NCBI RefSeq assembly: GCF_022701255.1
Contig: NZ_CP031705.1
Location: 5,890,001 to 5,954,000 of the forward strand
Length of the DNA: 64,000 nucleotides
Reading direction: 5' to 3'
From: Microcoleus vaginatus HSN003
GTDB lineage: Bacteria > Cyanobacteriota > Cyanobacteriia > Cyanobacteriales > Microcoleaceae
The position numbers were made by a program, and so were the translations under genes. Positions 16,752-25,377 of the stretch are shown one piece after another; positions within the stretch are counted from its first letter, which is position 1, and every line of letters starts with the position of its first letter. A model generated the notes under the pieces. The model saw only the letters and a program-made list of their open reading frames with translations. It made no database searches and was not told the DNA's origin.

Positions 16752-19700
16752 ACAATAAACCTGTGATTATTTGCGTGGATGACGAACCAATAATTCTGGA
16801 AAGTTTGAAAATTGAGTTAAAAAAAACTCTGGGGGAAGAACATTTATTAGAAACCGCTGAAGGCGGCGAAGATGCTTTAGAGTTAATAGAGGAATTACTG
16901 ACCGAGGGCAGCGAAATTGTAGCAGTTATTTCCGACTATCTGATGCCGAATATCAAAGGGGATGAATTGCTGAAGCAGATTCACAGAATTTCGCCAAAAA
17001 CTATCAAAATTATGCTGACGGGGCAAGCCGACCTAGAAGCGGTGGCGAATACGATTAAATATGCTAAATTGTACCGATACATATCGAAACCTTGGCAGTC
17101 AGAAGATTTGAAGTTGACGGTAAAAGAAGCGATTAACAGCTATTTTAGGGAGAAGCAATTAGCGGAACAAAATGCTCAACTCCAAAAGCTAAATCAAGAA
17201 TTGGAAACTTTAGTCGAGGAGCGGACTGCACAACTGCGCTTGTCTGAGGAAAAGTTTGCTAAAGCTTTTCGTTCTTCTCCCAACCCGATTGCTATTACCA
17301 GACTTAAGGACGGTCGTTATTTAGAAATTAATCAGGCTTTTTGCCAGACAATCGGTTATTCAGCCGCAGAAATCCTCGATCGCACGGCGCTTGATTTGAA
17401 TCTGTGGGATAATATACAAGCCCGCGCCGACTTGTTTAAAATGTTAGATGAGAAACAAATTATTCTCAACTACGAATTTGATTTTCGCACTAAAACAGGG
17501 GGACTCCGAACCGGGCTGCTGTCAGCAGAAATCATTGACATTCATGGCGAAACCTGCATGATTTCTGTGATTCAAGATATTAGCGATCGCAAATTAGCCG
17601 AAGAAAAACTCCGAGCTGTAGCGGCTTCTTTAGCAGCAGCACAAAGAATCGCCCGTGTCGGTAATTGGGAATGCGATTTCTCTGCCAACACAACTACTTG
17701 GTCAGAAGAGTTATCTCGGATTTTTGGCCTCGATCCAACCCAGCCTGCGCCCACACTAACTGAGTTTTCGCAATACGTGCATCCGGACGATCGACAAAAG
17801 TGGCAAACAACGCTCGATACTGCTATTGCTAGCGGGCAATGTTACAGTTTGGAATATCGAATTCTGCGGCAGGAACCGAAAATCGCTGCGGATAATTGCC
17901 AGCCAAAAATAAGTGAAGCCGGCTTCATCCGCTACATGGAAGCCAGAGGAGAAGTAGTTGTCAACCAACAAGGTCAAGTGACAAAACTATTCACAACTTT
18001 GATGGACATTACCCCACGCAAGCTGGCAGAAATAGCTCTTGCAGAGAGCGAAGAAAAATACCGTCATTTAGTTGAAACTTCCCAAGATATTATCTGGTCT
18101 TGCAATGCTGAAGGACACATTACTTTTGTGAACCAAGCAGTTAAACAAATCTACGGTTACGAACCTGAAGAAATGCTCGGCTGTTCTTTTAGCGATTTCT
18201 TGGCCCCAGGAGAAATAGACTGGAAATGGGAACTTCAGCAGCGCTTGCTGACGGGAAAAACTGTGTTTCAGTACGAAAATATAGTATTAGGCAAAGACGG
18301 CAGAAAGATTGATGTAAATACCAAGGCGATCGCGCGCATGGACGCTGAAGGAAACATCATCGGCACAACAGGCACTGCTAGCGATATTACCGAACGCAAA
18401 CAAGCTGAAATAGCCCTGCAAAAAGCCAAAGAAGAAGCCGACAGAGCGAACCGGGCAAAAAGCGAATTTCTCTCGAATATGAGCCACGAATTGCGAACTC
18501 CCCTCAACGCAATTCTCGGTTTCAGCCAACTGCTGGCCCGCGACCCCGACCTCGGTGCCGACCAACAGCAATACTTAGGAATTATTAGCCAGAGCGGGGA
18601 ACATTTGCTAGTTTTGATTAACAATATTCTACAAATGTCAAAAATTGAAGTCGGGCTGGTGACACTTAATAACAGCACCTTTGACTTGCACAAAATGCTA
18701 AAAAACACTGAAAATATGCTGAAGCTGCAAGCCGAAAAAAAAGGGTTGCAGTTAATTTTTGATTACCCACCAGACCTACCTAAATATATAGAAGCCGACG
18801 AAAGCAAGTTGCGCCAAGTCTTGATAAATGTAGTCGGAAATGCTATTAAGTTTACTACGGAAGGTGGTGTTAATTTGAGAATTAAACATGAGGAGTTAAA
18901 AACTAAAACTCATGGAGAGATTCCGCTAATTGACAGTTGCTATTTACTATTTGAAGTGCAAGACACTGGCTCAGGAATTTCTGCGGAAGAAATGGAGAAT
19001 TTGTTTAAACCTTTCGCGCAAACAGAAAGCGGAAAAAAAGCTCAAGAAGGAACCGGTTTAGGCTTGCCAATCAGTAAACAGTTTGTTCAGTTAATGGGGG
19101 GGAAAATTACGGTAACAAGCACCCTCGGTCGCGGCAGCATTTTTAAATTTGATGTTAAAGTTTCGCTCCCTAATGCAGTGGAAATTCAGGTGGCTCAAAC
19201 AGCTCGCCGAGTGGTGGGGCTGGAACCCGGACAGCCTGAATACCGGATTTTAGCTGTTGACGATCGCCTGGAAAGCCGCTTGCTGTTGGTCAGAATGCTG
19301 ACATCGCTGGGCTTTGCGGTGAAGGACGCGGAAAATGGGCTTCAAGCTGTGGAAATGTGGTCGAGTTGGGAACCTCATTTGATTTGGATGGATATGCGGA
19401 TGCCGGTGATGGACGGTTACGAAGCTACTAAACAGATTAAAGCGCATTTGAAAGGTCAAGCAACGGTGATTATTGCTCTGACTGCAAGTGCTTTTGATGA
19501 GGAGCGATCGCTGATTTTGTCTGCTGGGTGCGATGATTTTGTAGCGAAGCCTTTTCGGGAGCAAGTGATTCTGGAAAAGATGGCTAAGTATTTGGGAGTC
19601 CGCTATGTTTACGATCGAGAAGCTTCGCTAAGTTCTGATCCTGCGGTGTTCGCCGAGGTTTCCACGGCAACTGAAACGGCTGATTTGGCTTGTACGCTCA

Positions 19701-19906
19701 ATAGTTCATTTTTGGAAGCTATGCCTGCTGAATGGGTTGATAAATTGTATTCTGCCGCGGATGCGGTTGATAACGAGGAGATTTTTCGGCTGTTGTTGTC
19801 GATTCCTCCTATTAATGCTAGTTTCCGCAGCGCGATCGCCGATTTGGCGAATAACTTCCGATGCGATCGGATTATCGATTTAATTGAAGAGTTTAGAAAT
19901 TGTTGA
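16748..19906 (+). CDS. Hybrid histidine kinase: REC-PAS3-HisKA-HATPase-REC
   Basis: This 1052-aa cytoplasmic hybrid kinase has an N-terminal receiver (1-125; Asp63 in ISDYLMPN), a coiled coil (about 135-165), three PAS domains (about 165-285, 295-425 and 435-550; the second has the WxWxF-like GNWECD start), and HisKA with His580 in SNMSHELRTPLNAILGF. The ATPase domain shows NVVGNAIKFTTEGG, DTGSGISAEEM and GTGLGLPISKQF. A C-terminal receiver (about 835-955; MDMRMPVMDGYEA) and a short helical tail follow. I chose ATG at 16748, which overlaps the preceding stop by ATGA and gives MNNKPVIICVDDEP; the frame also stays open upstream within the receiver gene. There are no membrane segments, so the signal is intracellular or diffusible. 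Confidence 0.9.
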   Translation: MNNKPVIICVDDEPIILESLKIELKKTLGEEHLLETAEGGEDALELIEELLTEGSEIVAVISDYLMPNIKGDELLKQIHRISPKTIKIMLTGQADLEAVANTIKYAKLYRYISKPWQSEDLKLTVKEAINSYFREKQLAEQNAQLQKLNQELETLVEERTAQLRLSEEKFAKAFRSSPNPIAITRLKDGRYLEINQAFCQTIGYSAAEILDRTALDLNLWDNIQARADLFKMLDEKQIILNYEFDFRTKTGGLRTGLLSAEIIDIHGETCMISVIQDISDRKLAEEKLRAVAASLAAAQRIARVGNWECDFSANTTTWSEELSRIFGLDPTQPAPTLTEFSQYVHPDDRQKWQTTLDTAIASGQCYSLEYRILRQEPKIAADNCQPKISEAGFIRYMEARGEVVVNQQGQVTKLFTTLMDITPRKLAEIALAESEEKYRHLVETSQDIIWSCNAEGHITFVNQAVKQIYGYEPEEMLGCSFSDFLAPGEIDWKWELQQRLLTGKTVFQYENIVLGKDGRKIDVNTKAIARMDAEGNIIGTTGTASDITERKQAEIALQKAKEEADRANRAKSEFLSNMSHELRTPLNAILGFSQLLARDPDLGADQQQYLGIISQSGEHLLVLINNILQMSKIEVGLVTLNNSTFDLHKMLKNTENMLKLQAEKKGLQLIFDYPPDLPKYIEADESKLRQVLINVVGNAIKFTTEGGVNLRIKHEELKTKTHGEIPLIDSCYLLFEVQDTGSGISAEEMENLFKPFAQTESGKKAQEGTGLGLPISKQFVQLMGGKITVTSTLGRGSIFKFDVKVSLPNAVEIQVAQTARRVVGLEPGQPEYRILAVDDRLESRLLLVRMLTSLGFAVKDAENGLQAVEMWSSWEPHLIWMDMRMPVMDGYEATKQIKAHLKGQATVIIALTASAFDEERSLILSAGCDDFVAKPFREQVILEKMAKYLGVRYVYDREASLSSDPAVFAEVSTATETADLACTLNSSFLEAMPAEWVDKLYSAADAVDNEEIFRLLLSIPPINASFRSAIADLANNFRCDRIIDLIEEFRNC

Positions 19907-20192
19907 AGGATGAAAGAAGAAAGGAGAGGGGCAGGTTCAGGATTATGGATGATGTAGGTCGATCGCCTATTTGTAAACTCGCCTGCAGGCGATCGGCTAA
20001 TTTACTTGTAGCCAAGCTGCACACCCTGGTAATCATCAGTCATTCCCAATTCTTTAATCTCAAATCTTAAATCTCAACTAAGATAAGTTCTGTAAATATA
20101 AAAGACCTCGCTCCCGGCAGTAGTGCTATAGTAAGTATTTAACCCGTTTTCAAAATTTCAACTATTCTTAAATTAACAAAAAATAGAGATAG

Positions 20193-22133
20193 ATGACCAG
20201 CACTCAAACAGAAGAGAATAAAGCCAACATATTAATTGTTGACGATACTCCCGAAAATTTGCAAGTTTTATCAGCAACGCTGTCCGATCGGGGCTACACA
20301 GTCCGAGGCGTAATTAACGGCAAAATGGCCATCAGAGCCGCGCGATCTGGTTCTCCCGATTTGATTTTACTCGACATCAAAATGCCGGACATGGACGGCT
20401 ACGAAGTCTGCATACAGCTCAAGGCAGATCCGCAAACATCAGAAATTCCAGTTATTTTTATTAGCGCTTTAGATGAAGTATTGGACAAACTAACCGCCTT
20501 TAAGGTGGGAGGGGTAGATTTTATTACAAAACCATTTCATGTAGCAGAAGTTTTAGCGCGAATTGAACACCAACTGACTATCCAAAGACTGAAACAACAA
20601 TTGATTGAGCGCAATAAAGAACTGCAACAAGAAATAATAGAACGCAAAAAAGCCGAAGAAGCAGCGGCCGCTGCATCGCTCGCAAAAAGTCAATTTGTTG
20701 CCAACATGAGCCACGAACTGCGGACTCCCCTGAACGCCATCCTAGGTTTTACCCAACTCATGAGCCGCGACTCTTTACTCAACCAAGAAAATCTCGAAAA
20801 TCTCCGCATTATTAACCGCAGCGGTCAACATTTGCTGGAACTAATTAACGATGTTTTAGACTTGTCGAAAATAGAAGCAGGGATAATTGGCTTAGATGAA
20901 CGTAGCTTTGACCTTTATCAACTCCTCGACAGTCTCGAAGAAATGTTTCAAATCAAAGCTGAAACCAAAAAATTGCAACTGAGATTTTCCGTGGAGGCGA
21001 ATGTTCCCCAATATATAAAAACTGACGAAAAAAAGCTGCGCGTATGCTTAATTAACCTGCTGGGAAATGCCATGAAATTTACTCTCGACGGTGGCCGTAT
21101 TTGGCTGCGCGTGAGCGTGGAAAGCAACCAGCCACAGCCGAGAGAATTGGAAACTCATCCTAACTCTAACTCAGTCGCACCAGTATTAATTTTATTTGAA
21201 GTTGAAGATACGGGAGTTGGCATACCAACAGCAGAAATTGATACTTTATTTGATGCTTTCGTGCAAACACAAGCGGGGAGAAAAGCGGCTGATGGTACGG
21301 GGTTGGGTTTGACAATTACTAAAAAATACGTGCAGATTATGGGCGGGGATATTTGGGTAAAAAGTGTTTTAGGCGAGGGAACCAGTTTTAAATTTAATAT
21401 CCGAGTATTTGCGGCTATTTCGTCTGAAATAACAGTAGCAACATTGCAGCGGGTGATTGGACTAGAAGCCGATCAACCGGTTTATCGGATTTTAGCAGTT
21501 GACGACAATCAAGAAAATCGGCTGCTGGTGGTTAAAATGTTGCAAACAATTGGTTTTGAAGTCCGAGAAGCGGAAAATGGCTACCAAGCGGTTGAAATTT
21601 GGGAAAGTTGGCAGCCTCATTTAATTTGGCTGGATACGCGAATGCCAGTAATGGACGGTTTTGAAGCTGTCCGACAAATTAGAGCGAAAGAGAAAGAAAC
21701 TCAGTGGCGAACTGTAATTATTGCTCTGACTGCTAGCACTTTTGAGGAAAAAAAAGGCGAAATTATCGCCGCAGGTTGCGACGATTTTGTGCGGAAACCT
21801 TTTCAAGAACAAACCCTCTTTGATAAGATGGCTTGCTACTTGGGAGTGCGCTATCTTTATCAAGAGTTGCCCCGGCTCCCAGTGGGGGCTTTACGGCGTT
21901 ATTGCGTGAGCGAAAAACCCGATTCATTTTTCGGAGGGCTGCTGGCCCAGATGCCTCAAAGCTGGGTGCAGGATCTCTACGATGCAGCTAATGATGTTAA
22001 TGAAGAGCTGGCGATTCAACTTGTCGATCGCATCGGGGAAAGTCATCCAACTTTAGCTCATGCTTTAAAAGATTTGCTTGCCGATTACCGACTCGACAAG
22101 ATCCTGGATTTAACTGAATCGAGTTTAAAATAA
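20193..22133 (+). CDS. Hybrid histidine kinase: REC-HisKA-HATPase-REC
   Basis: This 646-aa protein has receiver 1 at about 12-128 (Asp61 in LILLDIKMPDMDGYE), a coiled coil, and HisKA with His174 in ANMSHELRTPLNAILGF. The ATPase domain shows NLLGNAMKFTLDGG, DTGVGIPTAEI and GTGLGLTITKKY. Receiver 2 lies at about 430-550 (LIWLDTRMPVMDGFEA). A C-terminal tail resembles that of the 16748 kinase (MPQSWVQDLYDAAN against MPAEWVDKLYSAAD), so the two share an ancestor for their C-terminal halves. There is no PAS or GAF sensor. The N-terminal receiver is presumably the input, so this protein likely relays phosphate. Its stop codon abuts the next start (TAA directly followed by ATG), implying coupled translation. 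Confidence 0.9.
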   Translation: MTSTQTEENKANILIVDDTPENLQVLSATLSDRGYTVRGVINGKMAIRAARSGSPDLILLDIKMPDMDGYEVCIQLKADPQTSEIPVIFISALDEVLDKLTAFKVGGVDFITKPFHVAEVLARIEHQLTIQRLKQQLIERNKELQQEIIERKKAEEAAAAASLAKSQFVANMSHELRTPLNAILGFTQLMSRDSLLNQENLENLRIINRSGQHLLELINDVLDLSKIEAGIIGLDERSFDLYQLLDSLEEMFQIKAETKKLQLRFSVEANVPQYIKTDEKKLRVCLINLLGNAMKFTLDGGRIWLRVSVESNQPQPRELETHPNSNSVAPVLILFEVEDTGVGIPTAEIDTLFDAFVQTQAGRKAADGTGLGLTITKKYVQIMGGDIWVKSVLGEGTSFKFNIRVFAAISSEITVATLQRVIGLEADQPVYRILAVDDNQENRLLVVKMLQTIGFEVREAENGYQAVEIWESWQPHLIWLDTRMPVMDGFEAVRQIRAKEKETQWRTVIIALTASTFEEKKGEIIAAGCDDFVRKPFQEQTLFDKMACYLGVRYLYQELPRLPVGALRRYCVSEKPDSFFGGLLAQMPQSWVQDLYDAANDVNEELAIQLVDRIGESHPTLAHALKDLLADYRLDKILDLTESSLK

Positions 22134-24041
22134 ATGGATAATAGCGAAATTAAAGTATTGGTGGTTGATGACCAGCCGAGCAATCTGCGGTTCTTATCCA
22201 AACTGCTAACATCCCAGGGATATCAAGTTTACCGAGCTATTTGCGGTCAACTGGCGTTGAATGTTGCGATCGCCCATTGCCCGGATTTAATTTTACTCGA
22301 CATTAGAATGCCGGAAATGAACGGTTATGAAGTTTGTCGGAGACTGAAAGCGACACCAGAAACCGAACAAATTCCGGTGATATTTTTAAGTGTATTAGAT
22401 GAAATGAACGATAAATTACAAGCTTTTCGAGTAGGAGGAGCCGACTATATTACTAAACCATTTCAAGTAGAAGAAGTTTTAGCGCGCATCGACAAGCAAG
22501 TCGGCTTGCAAAGACTGCAACAGCAATTAAAAGAACAAAATAATCAATTGCAACAGTCGCAGTCGCTGCTTGCTAGCATATTAAATAGTTCCTTAGACTG
22601 TGTGGTGGCTTATTCTGCCGTCCGCAACCGTGAGGGAAATATTGTAGATTTCCAGTGGTTGTTGATCAACCCGGCTGCGGAAAAATTTTATGGTCTACTA
22701 TTAAATGAGATCGTTGGCAAGAATTTGTTAGCCAAAATTTCCCAAGTTAGCAATAGCGAGTTATTTGATTTGTATGTTTCTGTAGTAGAAACAGGAGAAA
22801 CTGTAGACCAAGAATTTTCTTACAAACATGAGCAAGATACAATTGTTTGGCTGCACCTTGTTGCGGTCAAATTAAACGACGGTCTGGCAGTCACATTTCG
22901 CAACATTACCGAGCGCAAACGAGCAGAAATTGCCCTGCGAGAGAGCGAAGAACGCTTCCGCGCGATATTCGAGCAAGCGGCAGTCGGCATAGCTAAAACC
23001 GCGCTCTGTGGTCAATTTATCCGAGTAAATCCTGGCTTTTGTCAAATTGTCCGCTATGCAGAATCGGAATTGTTACAGCAAAATTGGCAGGCAATTACTC
23101 ACCCGGATGACAGAGAAGCTGACAGAGAATACGTGCGATCGCTCTTATCGGGGAAAATTCAAACTTTTTCTCTGGAAAAGCGTTTGCTCTGCAAAGATGA
23201 GGCAGTGCGGTGGGCGAATGTTACTGTTTCGGCAATGCGCGATGTCAAGGGGACAGTGCAGTATTTGATTTGTGCGATCGAGGATATTTCCGAACGCAAG
23301 CTGGTACAAGAATTGCTGCAAGAGAGTTTAGACGCTCAAACCCGCTACGCTCAAGAATTAACTCGTTCTAATGCCGAACTAGAACAGTTTGCCTACGTGG
23401 CTTCTCACGATTTGCAAGCGCCTTTGAGCACGATTGCCGGCTACGCTCAACTATTAGAAAAACGCTCTTCCAACCAACTTGATGCCCAAGGGAATAAATT
23501 TATCCGCAATATTGTTAATTCTTGCGAGCGGATGCAGGCGCTGATTGATGACTTGCTGGAGTATTCACGGGTCGGTCGCAGTCAGAAACCTTTTGATCTC
23601 ATAGATTGCAATCGGGTTTTTGAGGATGCTTGTGCTAATTTGTACTTAGCCATCCGCGAGAATCAAGCTTCTGTTACTAAGGGGGATTTGCCCAGGGTAA
23701 CAGGTGACTGTTTTCAACTGCTGCAACTGTTTCAAAATTTAATTGGTAACGCCATTAAGTACCGCAGCAGTGAGCCACCGGTGGTGCATGTGGACGCTTC
23801 GCGTCAGGGCGATAGCTGGGTGTTTTCAGTGCAGGATAATGGGATTGGGATTGCCTCACAGTATCATCCGCGAATTTTTCAGATTTTTCAGCGCTTGCAC
23901 ACCCAAAAACATTATTCGGGAACTGGGATCGGTTTAGCGATTTGTCAAAGAATTGTCGAGCGGCACGGCGGCAGCCTTTGGGTAGAATCAGAACCCAATC
24001 GAGGCTCGACTTTTTATTTTTCTATTCCTCTACCAAAGTGA
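22134..24041 (+). CDS. Histidine kinase: REC-PAS2-HisKA-HATPase
   Basis: This 635-aa protein has a receiver at about 5-122 (Asp56 in LILLDIRMPEMNGYE), a coiled coil, PAS 1 (about 145-262) and PAS 2 (about 270-390, with ITHPDDREADREYV and a PAC tail). The HisKA variant has His425 in YVASHDLQAPLSTIAGYAQL. The SHDLQ-P form is that of phytochrome-associated kinases rather than the SHELRTP form of its neighbours. The ATPase domain shows NLIGNAIKY, DNGIGI and GTGIGLAICQRIVERHGG. It begins at the base after the stop of the 20193 gene, so the two are translationally coupled. It may receive phosphate on its receiver from the hybrid kinase and pass it on; the order is inferred from the coupling. Confidence 0.9.
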   Translation: MDNSEIKVLVVDDQPSNLRFLSKLLTSQGYQVYRAICGQLALNVAIAHCPDLILLDIRMPEMNGYEVCRRLKATPETEQIPVIFLSVLDEMNDKLQAFRVGGADYITKPFQVEEVLARIDKQVGLQRLQQQLKEQNNQLQQSQSLLASILNSSLDCVVAYSAVRNREGNIVDFQWLLINPAAEKFYGLLLNEIVGKNLLAKISQVSNSELFDLYVSVVETGETVDQEFSYKHEQDTIVWLHLVAVKLNDGLAVTFRNITERKRAEIALRESEERFRAIFEQAAVGIAKTALCGQFIRVNPGFCQIVRYAESELLQQNWQAITHPDDREADREYVRSLLSGKIQTFSLEKRLLCKDEAVRWANVTVSAMRDVKGTVQYLICAIEDISERKLVQELLQESLDAQTRYAQELTRSNAELEQFAYVASHDLQAPLSTIAGYAQLLEKRSSNQLDAQGNKFIRNIVNSCERMQALIDDLLEYSRVGRSQKPFDLIDCNRVFEDACANLYLAIRENQASVTKGDLPRVTGDCFQLLQLFQNLIGNAIKYRSSEPPVVHVDASRQGDSWVFSVQDNGIGIASQYHPRIFQIFQRLHTQKHYSGTGIGLAICQRIVERHGGSLWVESEPNRGSTFYFSIPLPK

Positions 24042-24071
24042 AGTCAGCAGCCCGCCTGAAGCAGTCAATCG

Positions 24072-24099
24072 ATTTTATATTTTATATTTTAGATTTTAG
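24072..24099. repeat. Heptamer repeat, four copies of ATTTTAT/ATTTTAG
   Basis: Two ATTTTAT units are followed directly by two ATTTTAG units, 30 bases after the kinase stop. The same heptamer occurs at 32679-32706 and 41704-41717. Short heptanucleotide tandem repeats are well known in filamentous cyanobacteria. Confidence 0.8.
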
Positions 24100-24123
24100 A
24101 ATTGAAAAAAGCGACCTCACTGA

Positions 24124-24249
24124 TACAGCATATTCCATATAAATGTAGTACAGAGAAACCGGATTTCTTGAACAGAATCAGTAAGGATGCGAGAACTCTA
24201 AAGAAACCCGGTTTCTGGGGTGTAATTTATAAAGCTGGAATACGCTGTA
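24124..24249. repeat. 126-bp nested inverted-repeat element (MITE-like)
   Basis: The outer arms TACAGCATATTCCA (24124-24137) and TGGAATACGCTGTA (24236-24249) pair with one mismatch. Inner arms GAAACCGGATTTCTT (24155-24169) and AAGAAACCCGGTTTC (24201-24215) also pair with one mismatch. It has no coding capacity. The inner motif, AACCGGGTTT, recurs singly near 34650, 44720, 46160 and 53700. It may be a miniature transposable element or a large REP-like element; I found no flanking target duplication. Confidence 0.6.
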
Positions 24250-24797
24250 AATCCCGGGGCTTGTGATGAAGATTCGGAGCTTTTTTCTCGATTCACGGAT
24301 GAATGCGGGGGCTTGTCACCGAATTGCTTGATTGTCACCCGTCCTTTACTTAAGCTTTAAATATCTTTATCTTTTCTTTACAAAAATGCTTATAAAGTGT
24401 AGCATATTCACTGATGACATGGAGCTAAAAATCTATCAATATAAATCTATGAGATCTATCCTTATACAACTTATAAATCAGCGGTGCGCGCAAGACTTGT
24501 TAATTTTTTTCAACTGTATCCAGAGCATCTTGCTTTGGGATGCAATAGTTTCGCTAGTAGTTCGCCCAGAAGGATTTGTGATGTGTTTGCAGTTTGCCGC
24601 TTCTCGGACAGACTGGGAAGTGAAACAAGCATGATTCGCAAACCTTTGCAAATCGAGAAAAATCGTAAATTACTGCAACACACTTTCAGTGTTCTCAGAC
24701 AGATTTACCGAATGATGGCAAGAGATGCTGTGCAGGTACTCAGACACGGCTCAAAATCCCGCAACCTCACAAAAGACGTTCGGAGTGAGGCAAAGCG

Positions 24798-25250
24798 GTG
24801 AATTATAAAAAGAAAAAATTTACTCTTTTAATAGCAAACGATGACGAGGATACGCGCTTTTTGATGGAGGAAGCACTGCGAGAAGTTCGATTAGCAATTA
24901 CGAGCGAATTTGTGGAAAATGGAGAACAGGTGCTAGACTACTTGTACCGTCGGGGTCAATATTTTGCTAGCAGCAATTGGCATCAGCCAGACTTGATACT
25001 TTTGGATCTGAATATGCCGAGGCTGGACGGGCGCGAAACACTAACTTCAATCAGATCAGACCCCCATTTGCAACACATTCCGGTTGTAATGCTCACAACT
25101 TCCCACCGCAGAGGAGATATCTTGCTTTGCTACAGATTGGGAGCCAATTCTTTCATATCCAAACCAGTCACTTTTGAAGGATTGCTTGAAGTAATGAAGA
25201 CTTTATGTGAGTATTGGTTTGAAATCGTTTCACTCCCGCCAGATATGTAA
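24798..25250 (+). CDS. Rcp1-type response regulator (receiver only)
   Basis: This is a single receiver of 150 aa. It has the acidic pair in IANDDEDTRFLMEEAL, Asp70 in LILLDLNMPRLDGRE, Thr in VVMLTTSHRRGD and Lys121 in SFISKPVTFEGLL. The stretch DYLYRRGQY between helix 2 and strand 3 is typical of the Rcp1/CheY-like receivers that partner phytochrome and related kinases. The start is GTG with GAGG about 10 bases upstream. It stands 756 bases after the preceding kinase and 127 before the diguanylate cyclase, so it could deliver phosphate from the SHDLQ-type kinase upstream. The pairing is inferred from family and position. Confidence 0.88.
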   Translation: MNYKKKKFTLLIANDDEDTRFLMEEALREVRLAITSEFVENGEQVLDYLYRRGQYFASSNWHQPDLILLDLNMPRLDGRETLTSIRSDPHLQHIPVVMLTTSHRRGDILLCYRLGANSFISKPVTFEGLLEVMKTLCEYWFEIVSLPPDM

Positions 25251-25377
25251 ACTTTAATGTAGGGCTAAATCCCTAGTTTAAGTGTATAGTGAATTTGAGA
25301 AGCAGCCATATTGGCCGAGCGCAAGTATCGGTGTCAAAACAAAAAAGTTTCCTTAGACCCGCTCCAAACCTATAGTT

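Noticed and set aside
24484..24801. Open frame of 105 codons ending in a GTGA overlap with the Rcp1-type receiver gene
   Set aside because: The product is Arg/Ser/Leu-rich without recognisable motifs or family, and the region upstream is repeat-bearing spacer. The overlap may be chance; I could not support it as a gene.
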